This document shows positions 11,996 through 24,989 of a stretch of DNA of 64,000 nucleotides, piece by piece (the first letter of the stretch is position 1; every line of letters begins with the position of its first letter). This DNA comes from Neurospora tetraspora (lineage: Eukaryota; Ascomycota; Sordariomycetes; Sordariales; Sordariaceae), in NCBI RefSeq assembly GCF_033439725.1, contig NW_026944390.1:992001-1056000 (forward strand), given 5' to 3'. A program made the position numbers and the translations under genes. Below the pieces are notes generated by a model that worked only from the letters and a program-made list of their open reading frames with translations, ran no database searches and had not been told where the DNA came from.

Positions 11996-13119
11996 ATGGA
12001 CTCACCCCCATCCTCCCCTCCCCTCTCCGCCACGGGCGAAACACCATTCGCGGTAGCCCCAGACCGTCTCACCTTCATCGGCGGCGGCCACCTCGCCCAG
12101 GCCTTTGTTGATGGCATCTACGCGTCCTTCTCAACCAGCAACAACGGCAATAGCATCTGGAAACATCGCAGCAGCAGAAACAAGCCATGTCCCATAACCA
12201 TCACCGCCCGACGGCCCGACCACCTCCGCCACCTCCAAACCAAATACCCCCTCGCACACATCACCCTTGACAACCTCGACCCCCAAATCTGGGAGGAGAA
12301 GCCCGAAAATAGCACGGAAAAAGAGGACTACCACCACGTCCTCTTCATCTGCACCCTCCCCCGCGACGTCCCCTCCGTCTGCCTTCAAATCGCCCCAGCC
12401 ATCGCCTCCATTTCTTCTCCAAGCGCAAGGCCGACGATAGTAACCATGTGCCCGGGGATCTCCGTGGCGCAGCTGCAGAGCTGGTTACCCGCCGGCACGC
12501 CGATAGTGCGGTCGATGCCGAACCTACCTGTTACCGTGCGCGAGGGGGCCACGGGATTGTTTCCCTGCGAGAATGCGAGACGGGGAACCAAAAGAACGGT
12601 CCAGGTGGTGAGGGACGTGATCAGGTTGGTTAGTCCGGCGGCGGTGGTGTTGGGGAGGGAGGAGGAGTTGGATGTTGTTGCTGCTATTTCTGGGTAAGAC
12701 GGTTTCTTTTTTTTTTTTTTTTTTTTTTTTTCTCTTTCTGTTTTTTTTTTCTGATCATGAACAACGAACGTGAACGAGAAAACGAATGGCTGACATTTTG
12801 AGGGGGACTTACCAGATCCGCACCGGCACACTTTTACTTTTTAATCGAATCGCTCGTTGCCGCTGCCGAAACCCACGGTCTAGACCCCGAGACGGCGCGC
12901 GAGCTGGTGGTGCAGTCGTGCTTGGGATCGGGCATGTTGTCGAAACGATACTGCGATAGACCAGTTTCGGTGTTGAGGAAAGAGGTGTGCGTGCCGGGAG
13001 GAAGCACGGAGAAGGCGATTAACCATATGATGGATGGTGGGTTTCCGGGCTTGGTGGGGGAGGCGGTGACGAGGAGTTGGAGGGCGAATAGGGAGATGAG
13101 TCGGGTTGAAAGGAATTAG
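11996..13119 (+). CDS. Pyrroline-5-carboxylate reductase family protein
   Basis: Exons 11996..12693 and 12816..13119 give 333 residues, joined by a 122-nt intron containing long T tracts. The N-terminal Rossmann fold starts with FIGGGHLAQAF (residues 27-37), the NAD(P)-binding loop of the family. The middle holds IVRSMPNLPVTVREGATGLF. The C-terminal dimerisation domain begins across the splice as GSAPAHFYFLIES (233-245) and includes GSGML and PGGSTEKAI. Family members reduce 1-pyrroline-5-carboxylate to proline in the last step of proline synthesis. It is longer than bacterial ProC (about 270 residues), with an extra hydrophilic segment around residues 45-65, so it may be a divergent paralogue. 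The ATG at 11996 precedes the fold by about 26 residues. Confidence 0.92.
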
Positions 13120-13447
13120 AAAGGAAAGTCCTTGGGGAGTATATGATAATGTAAAGGCATTGTGCGGATGAGGATAGTAGGATAATGGCATCCACTGATT
13201 GATGACTGAATGACTACCTTACCCAGTGTCGGTGAAAGAAAAAAATGAAATGCCAGGCTTTACCAAAATCAAGTCCTACACCATAAGCCATAAGGTTTCA
13301 TCGTCAGAGCAGAGAAAGTAAATGGTGCACGACAAAGTGCCGCTGATTTCCTGTATTTCTTCCAGACCGCGGGGCTTTCTCCCTCTTCTTCTCTTCAAAG
13401 TTCAACCTCCAATCAACTACAATTTCACCACTTTGGTTGGTTCGCCT
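13120..13447. other. Normal-composition flank of the AT-rich island
   Basis: This is 3' flanking DNA of the reductase gene with normal base composition. No feature is seen. Confidence 0.5.
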
Positions 13448-13465
13448 CTTACCGGTCTTTACCCC
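13448..13465 (+). repeat. Left copy of the 18-bp inverted repeat bordering the AT-rich island
   Basis: CTTACCGGTCTTTACCCC occurs here and as its exact reverse complement at 42347-42364, at the two places where composition changes from normal to AT-rich. Bases 13460-13471 also form a 12-bp palindrome (TACCCCGGGGTA) that the right side lacks. The match was found by reading, letter by letter. Confidence 0.85.
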
Positions 13466-13812
13466 GGGGTAGTAAGCCGTGTATAACTGGTTGAGACACC
13501 GTTCATATCAAGGTACCGTACATAGAAATAAACCTACTACAATCTCGTACAATAAAAATCAACTACTTATATAATAAACGGCTCAGACAGGTGGCAACAA
13601 CTAACAATACACTTGGTTAATAATTATAGCCGTTTGTGCAATCAACAACTACATTAACTAACTGTTTAATAATTCATTAACTAACCAAAACAATCATTAA
13701 ACAACATAAATATTCACGGTATCAACTGGTAATAGATACAACGGCGGTTATATAATTCACTAAACCAACTAATAATCGAATAAACTGGATTATAATCGAT
13801 ATATTTTTTCAC

Positions 13813-14195
13813 TAATTAACAAAAGCACCAATTAACAAAAAGACTAATTATTAGAAAAACTAATTAATAATACTAATAATTAATAAGAAGACTAGTTGAA
13901 AAGAACACTAATTAACAACACTAATAGTTAACAATACCAATAGTTAATAAAAAAACTAGTTAATAAAAAGACTGGTTAAGAACATCCATAGTTAATAAGA
14001 GAATTAAGTAATAAAAAAGATTAGTTGAAAATATCCATAATTAATAAAAGAACTAATTAATAATACCATTAATTAATGAGACTAATAGTTAATAAGAGAA
14101 TTGGTTTATAAGAGAATTAATTGAGAATACTAATAATTAATGAAAGAATTAGTTAATAAAAAGATTAGTTAACAAAAAGACGGATTAATTTAATT
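13813..14195. repeat. Degenerate AT-rich minisatellite
   Basis: Units of about 15-18 bp resembling ACTAATTAATAAAAG repeat in tandem with many variants across about 380 bp. The unit length drifts, so copies are hard to count by eye (about twenty). Confidence 0.7.
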
Positions 14196-17100
14196 AACCA
14201 TTACTATAAAAAGAAGTTTATAAAATCTACTTAATTTTTCTAATAAAACTAATAAGCAGCTTACGTCAAATAAACGGTTCACACAAAATAAACTATAGGA
14301 TTATCTATACGCAACGTTACATATAGATTATAATCATATACCGTTATATAATTAATACGCCGATACTATATATATTTTAATTTGAATACCGGTACATTAC
14401 CCGCGTAATCCCGTACCTACTCCCGTTCCTCCCGCCGCCTACATACCCTAGCTCCAATCCGCTCGAATCCCGTCCCCGCTCTCCTACTCCCAACTCTAAT
14501 CCGTTCTCGGCTCCCAACTCCCAACTCCCACTCTCCTCCTCCGCTACTTTACAATAATTTAATAACTATATAACTAATATTATAGTATTATTATAACGGG
14601 AATAATCGCGGCGTAATTCAATAAACATAATCATATTCACCGAATTACGTACTTATAATTAATTATATTCTAACAAAAATAGTAAAAGAATAGATATTAA
14701 ATAAGTATTATACTTACTATATAAAAAAAACAAAGTTCTAATTATAAATAAACTATAAAGAAATAAATTAAACAAATTATTCACAATATTATCGAATATT
14801 TTAATAAATTTTATTTACTTAAGTGAATTATACTTACTAATCTACAAATAATAGTTAACTCTCTAGAGTAAACTCTATTCGTTCGTTTATCTATATTTAT
14901 CGACAGCTATTATCGGATATAGTAAATAGCACTATATATATTTCATTACAATTTAATATAAATAGTCTGATAATCTCCTACTAGGACTCCTCGTGCGTAA
15001 CAATTATATTAATATTTATACCGTTTAATTTAACTTTTATATAAATAAAAGTTCCGTTAGCGGCTCGTAGCTACTGGCAATAACCGGTTTTACAATAAAG
15101 AATATAAATTCCAATTTACCCAAATATATTCTACTTCGTCAGTATATAGCCGATACTCCTATAATATAATATTAATTAATACTATATACATGAAGACTAC
15201 AGAAGATTATTTAAACAATTCAACAAATTCCGTCGTACTTATTAATACGTACTAATCTCTATATTATATATTATAATATATTCTAAGTGAGCGCGTTTAA
15301 TAATCTTATACCTAAATTCATCGACTTATTTATATATAATATAAACGCCTCAATAAAAAACGCGTCGGCGGCTAACGGCAATACTATATAAAATATTTAA
15401 TAATTAATACTATACCTATTCTATCCTTATAATTTCTAAATTATACTTAGCTATTATTAAATACTACTTTCTTCTACTATTTAATTATTCGATTGCCCGT
15501 TACTATAATATTCCAACTATACTCTTCCTAATATACTTAGCGCAATATCTATTTAAAAGCCAATAATATTTTCTATTTAAGAATAGGAAGGTCATAAATA
15601 AGGTATACGTTCTTTTACAATTATATTAATATAGAAATATCAATACATTTATTGTTAAATATAATACCAATAAATTTAAAAGGGTTGTTATTATTGTTTA
15701 TATTATTATGTTTAATATCCATTATATATATTAAAGAAATCTTTATAAATATTATTAATACTAATTTTGTAAATTAGCGAATACGAATAATTATTTTAAA
15801 TTTATTATCCTCGAAACCGCCAAATAAAAAGAAGCGAATTATTTATATAAAGTTCTCATATAATAAATAATCCCTTTCCGGCTTACAATAGTTCTACTTA
15901 ATAATTATACTTTTCCAAACCTTATCGTGTATACTATATTAATATCTCTCGATTATCACCGGCCATCGTAGTAAAAAATATACGCTGTAGCGTACTAAAA
16001 TACTCAACTACTTAATATATTATTATATTTATATTAGAATTTGACTATATATATTATTATAGCCAATTACAAATACGATATATTACGTTAATATAGTATT
16101 ATAATTCGGCTATATAATTCGATAAATCGGAACGCTCCGTTCGTTAGTACAATATCCGAACTTTATTACTACTATACCGGTAGCTCGCTACCCTTATATC
16201 AATATATAAATACCGAAAGGGGTATAGAATAAACTACGCGTATTCGATTATTCTATATCCGGTATCGATTAAGCAAAAATATTAAATGTAAACTATATTA
16301 ATAGCGCGCCATTATATTATAATATCGATTATAAAAAACGAAAATTAATTTATTTGTATTTCAATTCGTTAAATAGTATTATTAATAATAATACAAATTT
16401 ATATCAACGAAAAATATTGAAATAATAAAATCTAACGTTTATATTTAGCCAGGCGCCTTACTAATAGCATTTAATTACTTTTTAAATAATAGAAAGTATG
16501 CTGATATTTATATTATTAGTAATAATATTATCTTCAATAACGAACGCAATACCGGTTGGCTTATCGTCCGTAATACTAGTTAGTTTATTGTCCGGGGCAT
16601 CGTTTATAATTGACGCTACGGGTATTATTATATAGGAATTAATTTAAAAACTAATTTATAATCTAATTAATACTATATTACGCCTTAATAGTCTAGCGTA
16701 TTGACAGCTAATATTTATAATAACACTACCTAATTTAACCTTGAATATCGAACGAATAAAGGCTTTATATAATAATTAGTACAGTTATTTATTTATCTTT
16801 ATCGTCGTTATAAAATATCGATAGATCCATTATTTAAATATAAATTAGATAATTAATAATAATTTATTCCCTTTTATAATTTAAATATAAATTAGTATTA
16901 AAATATCGATAATTAATATATAAACTTTAATACAATTAGCAATTATATAATTTTATAACGATTTGCTATTATATAAGGTATTACAATTAAATATATTGTT
17001 TATCTTACGAATAAACAATACCTTTAAATTAGTCTTTTAAAACTATAATAAATAAATAACCGTTATAAAGATTAATTATCGAATATATCCTTATAAATTA

Positions 17101-19348
17101 TATATTTTATAATTACCCGGTGGTTATAAATGCTACTAACCTAGGTAGAACGGTATTTACCATAGAATACAAAAATATTTAATAATAGAATCAGCCCTTA
17201 TTACTATATTAATTAATATTAAATATATATTATAAATTATACTATTAAAATTTAAATATACTAAATCACTAAGTCGACCGCGGATTAGATCTAACGCTGG
17301 TATAATCTAATAAACGGCAAGGAATTAAATAATAATATTATAATCGGTTCCGAACGTACGCTTCTTACCGATTTTTCATATACCGTCTATTCTCTATTAT
17401 AATTGTAATGTTTCAAAATGATTTCGAATAATATATATCAAATTGAAATTACTACGTTAATTCGAAGGCACTTTTTAATTACAATATACAAAATTAGCTA
17501 CGAACTTAAAAATACTACTATTTGTATTCTATTAAAGTATATCGCTAATAAATGCTAATAGCGGCCCGTAAAGTAAGACCTACTAAACTGATAAATTAAT
17601 ATTATAAACTTCGTAATATAAATATTTAATATTAACCTACTTACTACGTATAGTAACAATATATCCCCTATTAAACGCTATTAATAATTCGAAGGTTCAT
17701 ATTATTGTGTAAAAATTAGAAATATATAAGCTTAGTGTAATAGAAAATACGTTAATCTATTTAATATATTTATATTAAAAAACCGTTACTACTTAAATAT
17801 AATAATCTATTAATAATTTAATTATTACTTAATATAAACCAAAGCTATTATTATAGTCAAATAATAAGAGAAAACAAATTTTCCTATACTTTTAGCAAAC
17901 GGAAGCATCGATTAACCCCTACTAACTAAATTATTAAACCTCGAATACGCTGGGTATTAGCAATATTCTATATACTAATAATAAAACTTTATTAATATTA
18001 AATAGTGCCCAACAAACGTATAACTGTAGTATATAAATAATATCGTTATAAAATTTCATATAACTACTAAATAAATAATCGAATTTAATATTTACTAATC
18101 TACGTCTACGGACTTTCTTCGAGTCGATATATTCTATTAAATTTATTACCAAAATTAATTCCCTAAATATTATATTATTAACCGTTATTAAATTAATAAT
18201 AATATTTTTGTTTATAATTGAATTAAATATTATCCGGATAATAATAATACGCGAAATAAATAATATAATATTACCCTTATTAATTATATATACCGTAAAT
18301 AGAATTAGTAGTACACTATTACTAATTAATATAAATTAAAGAATACTTAGGAACTTCGAAGAATCACGCTAGTTCTAGAATATACCCTAAGTTTAGTTAT
18401 AATAAGATTAAAGAGGTGAATTCCGTCTGTAAGGCCTATATTTAATATATATATATTCAAATTCGATAATATCGGTAGGGAAGATAGGTTCTAGTACTAG
18501 TACCGATATTAGTACCGATACTAGTGCTAATACTAATACTGATACTAGTGCTAATACTAATATAAATACTAATATAAATACCAGATAAAATACGAATTTA
18601 CTATTCGTTGTACGAATAAAGCCCGCTCATTAGTTACTATACTATATTTTAGAAATGTTATTTACTAAATTAGTGAAACCGAAATAAATCTTCTTCTAAA
18701 GACTATTAAATTAGAAACGCCGGCGATATAAATTAATTAAGTCGATAATATACAAAGTTTAAATAGGGTTTTCACTTGTTAATTTATTGATAGCCTAACG
18801 AAATAACAATATTCAAATTAAATTTAGGGTAAACTATTTAGCGGTACGTATTTTAATATATATAATATAAATTCGCGCATATAGCGTTTTAGGGTTTCTA
18901 AACTCTAGAATATATTATCGATTTCAATACTATTAATAATAAGTTCCTTCTTTAATAATTTTAATAAATTAAATTGCATAGCGTATTATAATTTCGTTAC
19001 TACTTGGTTAATATATATTAAGCCCTATCCAAATTGGAAATCGAATATATTATACTAATTATGATTAAATACTATAAGCTCGGACCTAATAAACGGGATA
19101 TGATATAGAATTTCCGGCTCAGCGTCTATTTAAGTAGCTATAATCAATGCTCCTACGCCGGCAATATTAGTGTTTAAAAATTCCTCTACGGTCTCTTACA
19201 TATCCTCGGCTTCGTTATCATAATCGTCGACGGGGTCGAAATATTCGATAACAGCAAGGAGGTCGATATTATCGTCATTATCGTGTTATAATATATTATC
19301 GAATTAAGAAATACCGGTTGTATTACAGATTAGCCTCTATACTAATAG
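14196..19348. other. Unassigned RIP-like sequence
   Basis: No intact gene is visible. The pocket at 14,400-14,560 is C-rich, with short repeats of CTCCCAACTCCCAACTCC. The rest is AT-rich with stops in all frames. It is probably old transposon DNA, because 19,180-19,300 keeps a short codon-like acidic stretch on the minus strand, but the family cannot be named. Confidence 0.5.
18491..18592. repeat. Short tandem repeat with 6-bp periodicity
   Basis: About 100 bp of repeated words such as TACTAGTACCGATA and ACTAATACTGAT, built on a 6-bp step. No coding frame is evident. Confidence 0.7.
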
Positions 19349-19727
19349 TACAAGGGCACAGTATGGGTAAATCGAAGGCAAAGCTAAAATTCCATCTATA
19401 ACAGAAGATTTTAAATAGGGGAAAGAAGAGAGGAAGAAAACTAAGTATAAGCGTATAGACCCAAATAAATACCCTAATCGTATAAACGATAGCGGAACCT
19501 ATATACGGGTCGCTATTAGCTAATTCCTTTATTCATATCCCCTTTACTTACAGGATAAACCCTATACGTACTAAAATCCACCCTACAACTAGTTTTAGCA
19601 TAGTTAATTAAATAACTTGTATTCCCTAGACCGTACTATACCTAGAATCCTCTATATACCTTATTCTAATAATTTTATAAACCACTTCGTATATAGTACC
19701 TAGACCCAATCTATTAGCGCCGTTATA
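19349..19727 (-). repeat. 3' LTR of copy 1
   Basis: 379 bp, same length as the LTR at 28153-28531 and about 12 bp shorter than those of copy 2. It ends in a RIP-altered form of the GCGCCGTCACA terminus. Confidence 0.85.
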
Positions 19728-20637
19728 TTACCCCTCCCTATATAAAAAGTTCGTTCGCGAATTTTACTAAATAATTATACAAAACGTTCATTTCTTCCTT
19801 ATAATACGCCGTAAACGCCTTAATCCTTCCGCCTTGAAATACTCGTCGTTATTATACTACTCCGTATCCTTATTAAATTAATTTATTAATCGCCGGAATA
19901 GGCCCGGGGCATCCGGGTTAATTTCGTACAAGTCCTAAAACGCCTTCGGTACATATTTAAAATTAGAAGCGGGGTACTACTCTAAGTCGGGGTCCTAACC
20001 TCTCCAATCCGCCTAGTAAAACAACTTTTCGTTAACTACTTTAAATACTATAACTTTATTAACTTCCTATTCGGGATTTCCGTTTTCGTCTATATTAATT
20101 AGGCCGGAATATTCGAAAACTTATTCCGGGAATACGTCGTTATCGTACTTTCGTAAACAATCCATATAAAAAACATTAATACTTTTCTAACTTTTTAAAA
20201 ATTTTAAATAGTAAAAGTACCCTATTTCTTTTAATAATCTTATAATAATTACAAGTATTAGAAAAATCTAGTTTATTATTAAGTTAAATCGTTATAAATT
20301 AAAACTTCTTAATAATAATAATCCTATCGCCTAATTCAGAATCGGATTCCCTCCACTTCTTATTAACCTACACTACTTATTATTCTTATACCTTTAATAT
20401 TATCTCCTTAACGTACTCAAAATACCCCTAAATATCCTAGGCGTAATCTTATACCTATTTCTAAGTTAATTACCTTATTTATAATATATTAAGGTCTTAA
20501 ATACGGGCGTCCTAATTGAAAAGTATCCTTATTGGGTATCCGAATATAATTTTATAAAGAAATAGGCTTACACTATCTTATAATAAATTATTCTATATAA
20601 TATTTAGGGCGGGAATAGCCTTAAACTAATCGTTTCA

Positions 20638-23565
20638 ATGGTAATTAATAAATAATCGAAATCGCTAATTAATATAAACGTTTATTGTTTCCGCCTAACC
20701 TACTATTTAACTATATCCCGTGGTAATTAATTTCTACTTTATCCTAATTAATTTTAATATTTCGTTAGTAAATACGAACGTAAATTACAGTCCCCTATCC
20801 GAAATTACTTCCTCTAATATATTATAAGCCTAATAAAGCCCTTCGTAATATATTAGAACGGCGTCGCGAATTATAATATTCTCTATATATAAGGTAACCC
20901 AAAATAATTTTAATAAATAATTAATTATTACTAACGTATTATCGAAATTATATTTATTTTTCGGCATCTTTTTAAAATTTATAATAATAAACATTTACTT
21001 CTAAACTAGCGGAAGAATCGAATAAAATAACTCTGGTATCTTATTTTTAAAAATGTTATTAATTTTATATACTATATAATTCTTAATAAAGTAATTAATA
21101 TCTCTAACTATCCGTAATTACTAATATTATATTTTAAAAACCGCCCGAGTTTTATTCCTTCCTAAGTAAGCTATAATTAACGTCGAATAAGCTTCGTTAA
21201 TAATACGGGTACGCAAATTATCCGCTTCGGGGACAATTAAACAATTCTAATATATCAAAAATCTATTAATTAATATTATAAAATTAGAATTTAAATTATA
21301 AACACAAACGTAATATTTCTCTAAGGATTCATCATCTCAATTAACCTTCATAAATACGTCTACTAATTTATATCCTTCCGGTTTAACGGGATTTAATTTA
21401 TTTATATTCAAAATTATAATGAAAATTAATTCCTCTAGCAAGCCGGAAACAATAAAAATAGAAACGATAATAGAAATTTCGGTTCCGTTTTCTTTTACAG
21501 GTTTAAATATTTAGAACGTACGGTACACATCCTTCTTATCTTCCTAAATCTTAAAACCTTCGGATTTTCGGAAAAACGCATCTATTACTACATTTTTTAT
21601 ACTGGGCCGATACGTAATTTCGAAGTAATATTAAAATAAGAGTTCTACCTATCTAACCTATTGAAAATTAAGAAAACGCTTCGTATTAAATTATTCGAAT
21701 ACTTAATAATTAATAATAATTATAAATAATTTATTTTACCGGAAGTTAACGAATTCGAATCGCTATATTTAGAAGGCTCTAATAATAGCGAATAACTCTT
21801 TATTGTAAATAGGGTAATTATATTCAATACCCTATATAATTTTTAAAAAGAAAGTAACCGGGTACTATTTTCTAATATCCTCCTATAATTAGAATAATAC
21901 TCCTACTAATATTCTATTGTTAATATCCGTTTTAACCTTTATTTCTATATTGTAATGGAAATACTTTAATAACGGAGCTTCTACAAATAACTTTTTAAAA
22001 TCTTCGACAGCAATTTAATATTTATTAATTTAAATAAATGCCTCTCCCTTTCGTATTAAATTCGTAAGGGGACGCGTTACGCGGCCGTAATTTTTAATAA
22101 ACTTATAATAGAAATTATAAAATCCTAAGAAAGATTAAACTCTTTTCAAATTAAAAAAGTATTACTTACTCCTTAATAATTTCCACTTTTTCTAAATTTA
22201 TTAAAACTCCATCTCGTCCTACAATAAAACCTAAGAACTTCGTTTTTATAATATAGAATTCGTACTTTTTAAAGTACACCTATAAATTAACCTCTTTTAA
22301 CTTTCTAAATACCTTTTAAACATTATTTTTATAATTCTTCAAAGTATTAAAATAAATTAGGATATTATCGATATAAGCGGTATGAAAATCGCTTAAATAT
22401 TCGCCTAAAACTAAATCAATAAAATTGTAAAAACTAATTAACCCGTTAATAAGACCGAATGGTAATACTTTATATTTAAAAACTCCTATACTAATATAGA
22501 AAATAATTAATTCCTCATCTTCTAATTTTATTTAAATATAATAAAACGTTTAGTAAATATTGATTTTTGTAAATTATTATACTTTTACTACCTTAGTAAG
22601 GGTTTCTTTAATTAGCGGTAACGGGTATCGATCTTTTCGAATAATTGTATTAAATTGCCAATAATCTACGTAGAAACGGAAATTACTATTAGCCTTCTTA
22701 ATAAATAAAACGTGTATTACCTATAGGGATGAACTTACCTCAATAAATCCCTTTAATAAATTTTCTAAAATATACTTCCGTATTACCTTTAATTTATTAA
22801 AGGACATTTTATATAGGAAATTATACTTAAATTCCTCTAATTAATAACCTTTATCCAGTTCGATTTTATAATTATATAATTAATATTCTAATAACGTATT
22901 CGAATCATATTTACTAAAAACTTCAATTTCGTTATAATATTCGGGAAGGACCGTACGAAAAGTTTCCTTATAGAATTCCTTCTCATTACGGAGGAGCGGT
23001 TCCTAAGCGGAGTTATTAATAATTCGTTTTTACTAAATAAATCGATCGATCTCAAAAATACTAATTAAATAGGCAGTCTAGTTATTTTTCTTAATAGAAC
23101 GTATAAAAAGATCTCTATCCAATACGTATATTTAAGTAAGATAATACTTATACCAACCTATACCGTCGCGCTTTAATTAATAAATATTTTAAATATCCGA
23201 TTCTTATTTTCCTTCGGCGGATTATTTTCAATAACAAGGTTTCTTAAATTCTAGAAAAAATACTATAAAATAAGTAAAATTAATTAAATTATATTCTACT
23301 TTACTAACGGGTTAAACCTCTTAAGAATCGTAGTAGGGTTATAAAGAAAATAATATAATATAATATAGCCCAATTCCTTCGTATCCTCATCCCGGGTATA
23401 TTTAAAATCTTTGGGGGTAATAAGGACGGTCTTAAGTTTGAAGTTAGAAGCGGCCTCCAATTCGAAAATACGCTTCTTAATATCCTTCTAATATTAACAA
23501 ACTTCATAGTAATATTAATCTTATACTTCGAAGTCGACTTCTTTCTTCTTATAATAATTAAAGAA
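20638..23565 (-). other. Retroelement pol-like region of copy 1 (fossil)
   Basis: This part aligns with 33.9-37.1 kb of copy 2, where integrase and reverse-transcriptase traces can be recognised on the minus strand. It is a broken fossil and the domain borders are approximate. Confidence 0.5.
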
Positions 23566-24302
23566 CAATGGGGGGATAGCTCAGCTGGGAAGATCTGGGC
23601 TTGGATTTGCCTTGCGGTTTCCGTGAGGTCGTGGGTTCGAATTTCGCTCCCCTCTCTTTCATCCGATCTTTTCTGGTTCTTAGATCGGATGGAATTCTCC
23701 CCTACTAGAAGCACGTGGTTAAATTTACAGGGCTCTCCCTAGTCTAAAACCCTAGGATAAAGCGACTTGGCGCTTGAAAATCTCTTCCTCATCGACGGCC
23801 CCGCTGCCTTATAGTAAATTCGGGTCGATTCTCCACCCTTTGAAAAGCAATTACCCCATTTAATAATATGATAACTACTTGCCCAATTAGCGTACGATTC
23901 CCTAGTAACTAGGGTAATACTTACCCTCGCCTTTCAACTGCAATTTTCCCTACCAAAGAAGAATTCAAAAACGACGGACGAATTCATAAGACCCCTCTTC
24001 CCTCCCCCTACCTACCCCTCAATAAAGCGCCGCCCCAAAGATAAGATGACATCCCGGACGACAATAAGAATTGAGGATGGGAGTAGAAGGGCAGACCGCG
24101 GAGGAACCGAAAGAAGCTGCTAAGGTGGTGAGAAGGCTTAGATTGAACGAAAATAGATATTAAATATAAAGAAGCGGGAGGTTTTTATCCAGTATTGGTA
24201 AATGTACGGTTTTTCCTCCCGGCCTTGACCGACGAAGGACCGTATGCCTAAATAAGGCGACTAGTTAGAATAGTCAAAGCGTGAATAAGATCATAATTTT
24301 TT
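23566..24302 (+). mobile_element. 737-bp tRNA-headed element (candidate SINE) inserted in LTR copy 1
   Basis: The segment is flanked by ATTAAAGAA on both sides (23557-23565 and 24303-24311), and the sister retrotransposon shows the uninterrupted site near 37,140. It starts with a tRNA-like head carrying Pol III boxes A and B, has ordinary base composition against its AT-rich host, and ends in a T-rich stretch (ATAATTTTTT). The body (23,700-24,290) has no recognisable ORF. A 10-bp perfect hairpin (CATCCGATCT / AGATCGGATG, 23660-23691) follows the head. Known fungal tRNA-derived SINEs are usually shorter, so this would be a long one; a captured host fragment is the main alternative. Confidence 0.65.
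23570..23655 (+). other. tRNA-like sequence (head of the inserted element)
   Basis: The 7-bp acceptor arm GGGGGGA pairs with TCCCCTC. Box A reads TAGCTCAGCTGG, matching TRGYNNANNNGG. Box B reads GGTTCGAATTT, with the usual final CC as TT. The D-stem has a mismatch. The distance between the D and T arms suggests a long variable arm (GCGG-TTT-CCGT) of Leu/Ser type or a small intron. The anticodon loop cannot be assigned, so I treat it as a tRNA-like relic and not a working tRNA gene. Confidence 0.6.
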
Positions 24303-24989
24303 ATTAAAGAATAATTATCCGTCGAAAATAGATTCCATTAAAATATAATCGTTCGTAAAGCGAATAATTATTTATCTACTATTTTTTTTATCTATTCGTC
24401 GTTTATCCTTTTGAATTATTAATATATTATAATATCCTACGTCCTTTTAATAAACAAAATTAATTAAGGCGGTATAATTCTAGACTTCAAAATGCTTTAA
24501 TTAATCGGAGTCCGGTTTTTATTCTAAGGGGAAAAATAAGCGGCAGCTAACGTAATTTATTTCAATATCGTACAAATTAAACTATTTCCAGCTAATAATA
24601 ATATCGTACGCTATATTAACTATAATGAAGTAGTCGGGTAGCATAATTCGGTTATAAACCTTTAAAACGGCCTTAATAACTTCTTTAATACTTTAATTCG
24701 TTTTTTCTTAGTAATCGCTAATTCCCCGAATTAAAAAATTGCTTATGAATTCTATTAATAATCGTTTCTTTAATCTTTCAACAAAAGCGGTACTAATAAA
24801 CGAATAACTATTTATTCCTATATTAATTAAAGTATTAAATATAAATACAAATATTCTATTATTGATTAAACTATATTAAACAAGTAAGGGTTCTCTTCTT
24901 AAGAAGGGTATTAAATTAAATCCTTCCTTTCCTTTATATTTCTATTTATCATTTTTCCATTACTCTATGACCGGCACATCCTCTAAGAA

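Noticed and set aside
23304-23714. 136-codon minus-strand frame in LTR copy 1
   Set aside because: It overlaps the tRNA-like sequence on the opposite strand; such antisense frames are a known annotation artefact.
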